Below, in pieces: positions 1-8,970 of a stretch of 64,000 nucleotides of DNA. Location of the stretch: positions 27,940,501 through 28,004,500 of the forward strand of contig NC_079886.1 of the NCBI RefSeq assembly GCF_029227915.1, in the 5' to 3' direction. The notes below the pieces were generated by a model, which did no database searches, was not told the origin of the DNA, and worked only from the letters and a program-made list of their open reading frames with translations. The position numbers and the translations under genes are program-made. The stretch is from Hydractinia symbiolongicarpus. Its lineage: Eukaryota; Cnidaria; Hydrozoa; Anthoathecata; Hydractiniidae. The first letter of the stretch is position 1. Each line of letters opens with the position of its first letter.

Positions 1-3
1 AAA

Positions 4-36
4 CCCGCGATTTCCCGCAAATCCCGGACTGGGCCC
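4..36 (-). other. Four evenly spaced G-tracts per monomer (representative)
   Basis: In the first monomer, ccc occurs at 4-6, 14-16, 23-25 and 34-36. On the complementary strand this reads as four GGG tracts with loops of 8, 6 and 7 nt. The arrangement recurs in most monomers of both orientations, except the 29-bp deletion forms, and some variants lose a tract (for example cgattcaccc). It is a loose G-quadruplex/i-motif candidate. Structure formation is inferred and not shown. Confidence 0.45.
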
Positions 37-141
37 GTATAGTCAAAAGTATACAAAGAAAGTACCCAGGGAGTAAACTCATTTCCCGAACGATTTTTTA
101 AATTATTTTTTTACCACTAAGACGCATGAGACTTGTAGTTT

Positions 142-163
142 TCAAAAATGATTTCATTTTTGA
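142..163. other. 22-bp dyad in the satellite monomer (representative)
   Basis: The two arms tcaaaaatga and tcatttttga are perfect inverted repeats separated by tt. Most monomers keep the dyad intact. Variants with aactgattt, aaacgatttcattcttg or aatatgattt break one or two base pairs. It could be a protein-binding dyad or simply a hairpin-prone stretch. Confidence 0.6.
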
Positions 164-2153
164 TGAGACGCTGAATAAAAGGAGTTTAATCGCCGGCAAA
201 CGAAAACCCGCGATTTCCCGTAAATCCCGGACTCGGCCCGTATAGTCAAAAGTATACAAAGAAAGTACCCAGGGAGTAAACTCATTTCCCGAACGATTCT
301 TTAAATTATTTTTTCACCACTAAAACGCATGAGACTTATAGTTTTCAAAACTGATTTCATTTTTGATGAGACGCTGAATAAAAGGAGTTTAATCGCCGGC
401 AAACGAAAACCCGCGCTTTCCCGTATATCCCGGACTCAGCCCGTATAGTCGAATGTATACAAAGAAAGTACCCAGGGAGTAAACTCATTTTCCGAACGAT
501 TTTTTAAATTATTTTTTCACTACTAAAACGCATGAGACTTGTAGTTTTCAAAAATGATTTCATTTTTGATGAGACGCTGAATAAAAAGAGTTTAATCGCC
601 GGCAAACGAAAACCCGGGAGTTCCCGTTAATCCCGGGCTTGACCCGTATAGTCAAATGTATAGAAAGAAAGTAAACTGGGAGTAAACTCATTTCCCGAAC
701 GATTTTTTAAATTAATTTTTTACCACTAAAACGCATAAGACTTGTAAATTTCAAAAACGATTTCATTCTTGATGAGACGCTGAATAAAAGGAGTTTAATC
801 TCCGGCAAACGAAAACCCGCGATTTCCCGTTAATCCCAGACTCGGCCCGTATAGTCAAAAGTATACAAAGAAAGTACGCAGGGAGTAAACTCATTTTCCG
901 AACTATTTTTTAATTTATTTTTTTGCCACTAAAACGCATGAGACTTGTAGTTTTCAAAAATGATTTCATTTGTGATGAGACGCTGAATAAAAGGAGTTTA
1001 ATCGCCGTCAAACGAAAACCCGGGAGTTCCCGTAAATCCCGGGCTTGACCCGCATAGTCGAATGTATAGAAAGAAAGTAAACTGGGAGTAAACTCATTTC
1101 CCGAACGATTTTTTAAATTATTTTTTTACCACTAAGACGCATGAGACTTGTAGTTTTCAAAAATGATTTCATTTTTGATGAGACGCTGAATAAAAGGAGT
1201 TTAATCGCCGGCAAACGAAAACCCGCGATTTCCCGTAAATCCCGGACTCGGCCAATATAGTCAAAAGTATACAAAGAAAGTACCCAGGGATTAAACTCAT
1301 TTCCCGAACGATTCTTTAAATTATTTTTTCACCACTAAAACGCATGAGACTTGTAGTTTTCAAAACTGATTTCATTTTTGATGAGACGCTGAATAAAAGG
1401 AGTTTAATTGCCGGCAAACGAAAACCCGCGCTTTCCCGTATATCCCGGACTCGGCCCATATAGTCGAATGTATAGAAAGAAAGTAAACTGGGAGTAAACT
1501 CATTTCCCCAACGATTTTTTAAATTATTTTTTTACCACTAAAACGCATAAGACTTGTAGTTTTCAAAAACGATTTCATTCTTGATGAGACGCTGAAAAAG
1601 AGGAGTTTAATCTCCGGCAAACGAAAACCCGCGATTTCCCGTAAATCCCAGACTCGGCCCGTATAGTCAAATGTATACAAATAAAGTACGCAGGGAGTAA
1701 ATTCATTTCCCGAACGATTCTTTAAATTATTTTTCACCACTAAAACGCATAAGACTTGTAGTTTTCAAAAATGATTTCATTTTTGATGAGACGCTGAATA
1801 AAAGAAGTTTAATCGCCGGCAAACGAAAACCCGCGATTTCCCGTAAATCCTGGGCTTGGCCCGTATAGTCGAATGTATACAAAGAAAGTACCTAGGGAGT
1901 AAACTCATTTCCCGAACGATTTTTTAAATTATTTTTTCACCACTAAAACGCATGAGACTTGTAGTTTTCAAAAATGATTTCATTTTTGATGAGACGCTGA
2001 ATAAAAGGAGTTTAATCGCCGGCAAACGAAAACCCGCGATTTCCCGTAAATCCCAGACTCGGCCCGTATAGTCAAATGTATACAAAGAAAGTACGCAGGG
2101 AGTAAACTCATTTCCCGAACGATTCTTTAAATTATTTTTCACCACTAAAACGC

Positions 2154-3487
2154 ATGAGACATGTAGTTTTTAAAAATAATTTCATTTTTGATGAGACGCT
2201 GTATAAAAGAAGTTTAATCGCCGGCAAGGGCTTGGCCCGTATAGTCGAATGTAAACAAAGAAAGCACCCATGGAGTAAACTCATTTCCCGAACGATTTTT
2301 TACATTATTTTTTCGCCACTAAAACGCATGAGACTTGTAGTTTTCAAAAATGATTTCATTTTTGATGAGACGCTGAATAAAAGGAGTTTAATCTCCGGCA
2401 AACGAAAACCCGCGATTTCCCCTAAATCCCGGGCTTGGCCCGTATAGTCGAATGTATACAAAGAAAGTACCCAGGGAGTAAACTCATTTCCCGAACGATT
2501 TTTTAAATTATTTTTTCACCACTAAAACGCATGAGACTTGTAGTTTTCAAAAATGATTTCATTTTTGATGAGACGCTGAATAAAAGGAGTTTAATCGCTG
2601 GCAAACGAAAACCCGGGAGGTCCCGTAAATCCCGGGCTTGACCCGTATAGTCGAATGTTTAGAAAGAAAGTAAACTGGGAGTAAACTCATTTCCCGAACG
2701 ATTTTTTAAATTAATTTTTTACCACTAAAACGCATAAGACTTGTAGTTTTTAAAAACGAATTCATTCTTGATGAGACGCTGAATAAAAGGAGTTTAATCT
2801 CCGGCAAACGAAAACCCGCGATTTCCCGCAAATCCCAGACTCGGCCCGTATAGTCAAATGTATACAAAGAAAGTACGCAGGGAGTAAACTCATTTCCCGA
2901 ACGATTCTTTAAATTATTTTTCACCACTAAAACGCATGAGACATGTAGTTTTTAAAAATAATTTCATTTTTGATGAGACGCTGTATAAAAGAAGTTTAAT
3001 CGCCGGCAAGGGCTTGGCCCGTATAGTCGAATGTAAACAAAGAAAGCACCCATGGAGTAAACTCATTTCCCGAACGATTTTTTACATTATTTTTTCGCCA
3101 CTAAAACGCATGAGACTTGTAGTTTTCAAAAATGATTTCATTTTTGATGAAACGCTGAATAAAAGGAGTTTAATCTCCGGCAAACGAAAACCCGCGATTT
3201 CCCCTAAATCCCGGGCTTGGCCCGTATAGTCGAATGTATACAAAGAAAGTACCCAGGGAGTAAACTCATTTCCCGAACGATTTTTTAAATTATTTTTTCA
3301 CCACTAAAACGCATGAGACTTGTAGTTTTCAAAAATGATTTCATTTTTGATGAGACGCTGAATAAAAGGAGTTTAATCGCTGGCAAACGAAAACCCGGGA
3401 GGTCCCGTAAATCCCGGGCTTAACCCGTATAGTCGAATGTTTAGAAAGAAAGTAAACTGGGAGTAAACTCATTTCCCGAACGATTTT
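2154..3487 (+). repeat. Tandem duplication of four monomers, 782-bp offset
   Basis: The segment at 2154-2935 repeats at 2936 onward. Both copies contain the shortened monomer (ccggcaagggcttgg), gcacccatggagtaaac, atttcccctaaatccc and cccgggaggtcccg. The unit is 30 bp less than four full monomers because it contains the 29-bp deletion form. Confidence 0.9.
2227..2228 (+). other. Internal 29-bp deletion joint in a short monomer
   Basis: The normal order is ggcaa, then 29 bp covering the first three C-tracts, then gggcttggcccg. Here ggcaa joins gggcttgg directly, giving a monomer of about 174 bp. The identical joint recurs at 3009/3010, 4400/4401 and 5994/5995, so one deletion event has been copied through block duplications. 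I did not see it elsewhere in the window. Confidence 0.8.
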
Positions 3488-3659
3488 TTAAATTAATTTT
3501 TTACCACTAAAACGCATAAGACTTGTAGTTTTTAAAAACGAATTCATTCTTGATGAGACGCTGAATAAAAGGAGTTTAATCTCCGGCAAACGAAAACCCG
3601 CGATTTCCCGCAAATCCCAGACTCGACCCGTATAGTCAAATGTATACATGGAAAGTACG

Positions 3660-6454
3660 CAGGGAGTAAACTCATTTCTCGAACGATTCTTTAAATTATT
3701 TTTTCACCATTAAAACGCATGAGACTTGTAGTTTTCAAAACTGATTTCATTTTTGATGAGACGCTGAATAAAAGGAGTTTAATCGCTGGCAAACCAAAAC
3801 CCGCGCTTTCCCGTATATCCCGGACTCGGCCCGTATAGTCGAATGTATACAAAGAAAGTACCCAGGGAGTAAACTCATTTTCCGAACGATTTTTTAAATT
3901 ATTTTTTTACCACTAAGACGCATGAGACTTGTCGTTTTCAAAAATGATTTCATTTTTGATGAGATGCTGAATAAAAGGAGTTTAATTGCCGGCAAACGAA
4001 AACCCACGATTTCCCGTAAATCCCGGACTCGGCCCGTATAGTCAAAAGTATACAAAGAAAGTACCCAGGGAGCAAACTCATTTCCCGAACGATTTTTTAA
4101 ATTAATTTTTTACCACTAAAACGCATAAGACTTGTAGTTTTCAAAAACGATTTCATTCTTGATGAGACGCTGAATAAAAGGAGTTTAATCACCGGCAAAC
4201 AAAAACCCGCGATTTCCCGTAAATCCCAGACTCGGCCCGTATAGTCAAATGTATACAAAGAAAGTACGCAGGGAGTAAACTCATTTCCCGAACGATTTTT
4301 TAAATTATTTTTCACCACTAAAACGCATGAGACATGTAGTTTTTAAAAATAATTTAATTTTTGATGAGACGCTGTATAAAAGAAGTTTAATCGCCGGCAA
4401 GGGCTTGGCCCGTATAGTCGAATGTAAACAAAGAAAGCACCCAGGGAGTAAACTCATTTCCCGAACGATTTTTTAAATTATTTTTTCGCCACTAAAACGC
4501 ATGAGACTTGTAGTTTTCAAAAATGATTTCATTTTTGATGAGACGCTGAATAAAAGGAGTTTAATCTCCGGCAAACGAAAACCCGCGATTTCCCCTAAAT
4601 CCCGGAACCGGCCCGTATAGTTAAAAGTAAGCAAAGAAAGTACGCAGGGAGTAAACTCATTTCCCGAACGATTCTTTAAATTATATTTTCACCACTAAAA
4701 CGCATGACACTTGTAGTTTTCAAAAATGATTTCATTTTTGATGAGACGCTGAATAAAAGAAGTTTAATCGCCGGCAAACGAAAACCCGCGATTTCCCGTA
4801 AATCCCGGGCTTGGCCCGTATAGTCAAATGTATACAAAGAAAGTACGCAGGGAGTAAACTCATTTCTCGAACGATTCTTTAAATTATTTTTTCACCATTA
4901 AAACGCATGAGACTTGTAGTTTTCAAAACTGATTTCATTTTTGATGAGACGCTGAATAAAAGGAGTTTAATCGCTGGCAAACGAAAACCCGGGAGGTCCC
5001 GTAAATCCCGGGCTTAACCCGTATAGTCGAATGTTTAGAAAGAAAGTAAACTGGGAGTAAACTCATTTCCCGAACGATTTTTTAAATTAATTTTTTACCA
5101 CTAAAACGCATAAGACTTGTAGTTTTTAAAAACGAATTCATTCTTGATGAGACGCTGAATAAAAGGAGTTTAATCTCCGGCAAACGAAAACCCGCGATTT
5201 CCCGCAAATCCCCGACTCGGCCCGTATAGTCAAATGTATACAAAGAAAGTACGCAGGGAGTAAACTCATTTCTCGAACGATTCTTTAAATTATTTTTTCA
5301 CCATTAAAACGCATGAGACTTGTAGTTTTCAAAACTGATTTCATTTTTGATGAGACGCTGAATAAAAGGAGTTTAATCGCTGGCAAACCAAAACCCGCGC
5401 TTTCCCGTATATCCCGGACTCGGCCCGTATAGTCGAATGTATACAAAGAAAGTACCCAGGGAGTAAACTCATTTTCCGAACGATTTTTTAAATTATTTTT
5501 TTACCACTAAGACGCATGAGACTTGTCGTTTTCAAAAATGATTTCATTTTTGATGAGATGCTGAATAAAAGGAGTTTAATTGCCGGCAAACGAAAACCCA
5601 CGATTTCCCGTAAATCCCGGACTCGGCCCGTATAGTCAAAAGTATACAAAGAAAGTACCCAGGGAGCAAACTCATTTCCCGAACGATTTTTTAAATTAAT
5701 TTTTTACCACTAAAACGCATAAGACTTGTAGTTTTCAAAAACGATTTCATTCTTGATGAGACGCTGAATAAAAGGAGTTTAATCACCGGCAAACAAAAAC
5801 CCGCGATTTCCCGTAAATCCCAGACTCGGCCCGTATAGTCAAATGTATACAAAGAAAGTACGCAGGGAGTAAACTCATTTCCCGAACGATTTTTTAAATT
5901 ATTTTTCACCACTAAAACGCATGAGACATGTAGTTTTTAAAAATAATTTCATTTTTGATGAGACGCTGTATAAAAGAAGTTTAATCGCCGGCAAGGGCTT
6001 GGCCCGTATAGTCGAATGTAAACAAAGAAAGCACCCAGGGAGTAAACTCATTTCCCGAACGATTTTTTAAATTATTTTTTCGCCACTAAAACGCATGAGA
6101 CTTGTAGTTTTCAAAAATGATTTCATTTTTGATGAGACGCTGAATAAAAGGAGTTTAATCTCCGGCAAACGAAAACCCGCGATTTCCCCTAAATCCCGGA
6201 ACCGGCCCGTATAGTTAAAAGTAAGCAAAGAAAGTACGCAGGGAGTAAACTCATTTCCCGAACGATTCTTTAAATTATATTTTCACCACTAAAACGCATG
6301 ACACTTGTAGTTTTCAAAAATGATTTCATTTTTGATGAGACGCTGAATAAAAGAAGTTTAATCGCCGGCAAACGAAAACCCGCGATTTCCCGTAAATCCC
6401 GGGCTTGGCCCGTATAGTCGAATGTATACAAAGAAAGTACCCAGGGAGTAAACT
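3660..6454 (+). repeat. Tandem duplication of eight monomers, 1,594-bp offset
   Basis: Markers at 1,594-bp spacing are catttctcgaacgattc (3674 and 5268), gagcaaactcatttc (4071 and 5665), aatcaccggcaaacaaaaac (4188 and 5782), and tagttaaaagtaagcaaag (4618 and 6212). The second unit ends exactly where the array inverts. Confidence 0.88.
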
Positions 6455-6535
6455 CAAGTCTCATGCGTTTTAGTGGTGAAAAATAATTTAAAGAATCGTT
6501 CGGGAAATGAGTTTACTCCCTGCGTACTTTCTTTG
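6431..6535. repeat. Inverted-repeat junction 1 (F to R switch)
   Basis: The F array runs to gggagtaaactca, ending at 6456. The next bases, agtctcatgcgtttt, belong to a monomer on the other strand. The F arm at 6431-6456 is mirrored by tgagtttactccctgcgtac and onward from 6508, with one mismatch near the centre and a spacer of about 51 bp. Only about 2 bp (ca) of microhomology is visible at the joint. The first R monomer carries the uncommon variant cttac/gtaag in place of tatac/gtata (6530-6545). The same variant is in the F monomers near 4629 and 6223, so the first inverted monomer is a mirrored relative of the nearest F monomers. Confidence 0.85.
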
Positions 6536-8835
6536 CTTACTTTTGACTATACGGGCCGGTTCCGGGATTTAGGGGAAATCGCGGGTTTTCGTTTGCCGGA
6601 GATTAAACTCCTTTTATTCAGCGTCTCATCAAAAATGAAATCATTTTTGAAAACTACAAGTCTTATGCGTTTTAGTGGTAAAAAATTAATTTAAAAAATC
6701 GTTCAGGAAATGAGTTTACTCCCAGTTTACTTTCTTTCTATACATTCGACTATACAGGTCAAGCCCGGGATTTACGGGAACTCCCGGGTTTTCGTTTGCC
6801 GGCGATTAAACTCCTTTTATTCAGCGTCTCATCAAAAATGAAATCATTTTTGAAAACTACAAGTCTCATGCGTTTTAGTGGTGAAAAAATAATTTAAAAA
6901 ATCGTTCGGGAAATGAGTTTACTCCCTGGGTACTTTCTTTGCATACATTCGACTATACGGGCCAAGCCCGGGATTTACGAGAAATCGCGGGTTTTCGTTT
7001 GCCGGCGATTAAACTTCTTATATTCAGCGTCTCATCAAAAATGAAATCATTTTTGAAAAGTACAAGTGTCATGCGTTTTAGTGGTGAAAATATAATTTAA
7101 AGAATCGTTCGAGAAATGAGTTTACTCCCTGCGTACTTTCTTTGTATACTTTTGACTATACGGGCCGTTCCGGGATTTAGGGGAAATCGCGGGTTTTCGT
7201 TTGCCGGAGATTAAACTCCTTTTATTCAGCGTCTCATCAAAAATGAAATCATTTTTGAAAACTACCAGTCTTATGCGTTTTAGTGGTGAAAAAATAATTT
7301 AAAAAATCGTTTGGGAAATGAGTTTACTCCCAGTTTACTTTCTTTCTATTCATTCGACTATACGGGTCAAGCCCGGGATTTACGGGAACTCCCGGGTTTT
7401 CGTTTGCCGGCGATTAAACTCCTTTTATTCAGCGTCTCATCAAAAATGAAATCATTTTTGAAAACTACAAGTCTCATGCGTTTTAGTGGTGAAAAAATAA
7501 TTTAAAAAATCGTTCGGGAAATGAGTTTACTCCCTGGGTACTTTCTTTGCATACATTCGACTATACGGGCCAAGCCCGGGATTTACGAGAAATCGCGGGT
7601 TTTCGTTTGCCGGCGATTAAACTTCTTATATTCAGCGTCTCATCAAAAATGAAATCATTTTTGAAAAGTACAAGTGTCATGCGTTTTAGTGGTGAAAATA
7701 TAATTTAAAGAATCGTTCGAGAAATGAGTTTACTCCCTGCGTACTTTCTTTGTATACTTTTGACTATACGGGCCGTTCCGGGATTTAGGGGAAATCGCGG
7801 GTTTTCGTTTGCCGGAGATTAAACTCCTTTTATTCAGCGTCTCATCAAAAATGAAATCATTTTTGAAAACTACCAGTCTTATGCGTTTTAGTGGTGAAAA
7901 AATAATTTAAAAAATCGTTTGGGAAATGAGTTTACTCCCAGTTTACTTTCTTTCTATTCATTCGACTATACGGGTCAAGCCCGGGATTTACGGGAACTCC
8001 CGGGTTTTCGTTTGCCGGCGATTAAACTCCTTTTATTCAGCGTCTCATCAAAAATGAAATCATTTTTGAAAACTACAAGTCTCATGCGTTTTAGTGGCGA
8101 AAAAATAATTTAAAAAATCGTTCGGGAAATGAGTTTACTCCCTGGGTAATTTCTTTGTATACATTCGACTTTACGGGCCGAGTCCGGGATATACGGGAAA
8201 GCGCGGGTTTTCGTTTGCCGGCGATTAAACTCCTTTTATTCAGCGTCTCATTAAAAATGAAATCAGTTTTGAAAACTACAAGTCTCATGCGTTTTAGTGG
8301 TGAAAAAATAATTTAAAGAATCGTTCGTGAAATGAGTTTGCTCCCTGGGTACTTTCTTTGTATACTTTTGACTATACGGGCCGAGTCCGGGATTTACGGG
8401 AAATCGTGGGTTTTCGTTTGCCGGCAATTAAACTCCTTTTATTCAGCGTCTCATCAAAAATGAAATCATTTTTGAAAACGACAAGTCTCATGCGTCTTAG
8501 TGGTAAAAAAATAATTTAAAAAAGCGTTCGGAAAATGAGTTTACTCCCTGGGTACTTTCTTTGTATACATTCGACTATACGGCCGAGTCCGGGATATACG
8601 GGAAAGCGCGGGTTTTCGTTTGCTGGCGATTAAACTCCTTTTATTCAGCGTCTTATCAAAAATGAAATCAGTTTTGAAAACTACAAGTCTCATGCGTTTT
8701 AATGGTGAAAAAATAATTTAAAGAATCGTTCGGGAAATGAGTTTACTCCCTGGGTACTTTCTTTGTATACTTTTGACTATACGGGCCGAGTCTGGGATTT
8801 ACGGGAAATCGCGGGTTTTCGTTTGCCGGCGATTA
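6457..8835 (-). repeat. 203-bp satellite array, inverted block R (part 1, about 12 monomers)
   Basis: This is the same satellite in the opposite orientation: tgagtttactccctg, gactatacgggcc, gggatttacgggaaatcgcggg and tttgccggcgattaaactcc now read on the plus strand. A three-monomer block at about 6905-7512 is repeated at about 7513-8120 (offset 608), including the rare tttctttgcatac variant. The block stops inside a monomer, at ccggcgatta, where retrotransposon copy 1 is inserted. Confidence 0.97.
8832..8835. other. Target-site duplication (3' side of copy 1), atta
   Basis: Uninterrupted monomers read ggcgattaaactcc. Here ggcgatta abuts the element, and the other side restarts with attaaactcc. 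The overlap is 4 bp, which is short enough that microhomology is an alternative. Confidence 0.55.
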
Positions 8836-8852
8836 TTTTGATTTTTGATTTT
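8836..8852 (-). repeat. A-rich 3' tail of copy 1, aaaatc-type units
   Basis: On the minus strand the element ends aaaatcaaaaatcaaaa, followed directly by satellite taatcgccgg. The tail is made of short A(4-5)TC units and is not a pure poly(A). Copy 2 has the related form aaaatc, then 15 A, then tc. Confidence 0.75.
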
Positions 8853-8855
8853 CTC

Positions 8856-8861
8856 TTTATT
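8856..8861 (-). promoter_or_regulatory. AATAAA polyadenylation signal of copy 1
   Basis: On the minus strand the 3' UTR ends in gttaaataaagag about 10 bases before the A-rich tail. The hexamer is conserved in copy 2 (62510-62515). Confidence 0.6.
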
Positions 8862-8970
8862 TAACGTCGATAGATACAATAGTATTTAAATAACTAATTT
8901 AAATCGACAACAAAACGTAAAACAAGGCAAACAGCGATAAAAAATAAGAAAAATAAATAAATAAGTAAAG

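Larger units (their letters stand above)
1..6456 (+). repeat. 203-bp satellite array, forward block F1 (about 32 monomers)
   Basis: This is a head-to-tail array. The motif starting aaacccgcga recurs at 1, 204, 407 and onward every 203 bp. Read in this orientation, a monomer contains a C-tract region (ccc at 4-6, 14-16, 23-25 and 34-36 in the first copy), a gtata/gtatac segment, gggagtaaactca, an A/T-rich tttaaattattttt stretch, accactaaaacgcatgag, a 22-bp dyad, and gacgctgaataaaaggag. Monomers differ by scattered substitutions and small indels. Some are clearly related as blocks: 2154-2705 repeats at 2936-3487 (offset 782), and about 3660-4860 repeats at about 5254-6454 (offset 1594). The array has no protein-coding gene. 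It is probably heterochromatic, and a centromeric or pericentromeric position is possible but cannot be shown from the sequence. Confidence 0.97.

Noticed and set aside
160-215. Hammerhead-ribozyme-like core (gatgag ... cgaaaa) in the monomer
   Set aside because: The core lacks the required leading C of CUGAUGA, and the sequence between gatgag and cgaaaa cannot form stem II (gacgctg does not pair with ggcaaac). No matching cleavage-site helix was found.
6493-6510. RNA polymerase III B-box-like string (cgttcgggaaa), suggesting a SINE or tRNA origin
   Set aside because: The match to GGTTCGANTCC is partial, no A-box lies at the expected distance, and no tRNA-like fold is evident.
6493-6520. CENP-B-box-like match (gttcgggaaatgagttt) on the R strand
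   Set aside because: Only the first part fits nTTCGnnnnA, and the required CGGG at the far end is replaced by AGTT. It is not a credible CENP-B box.
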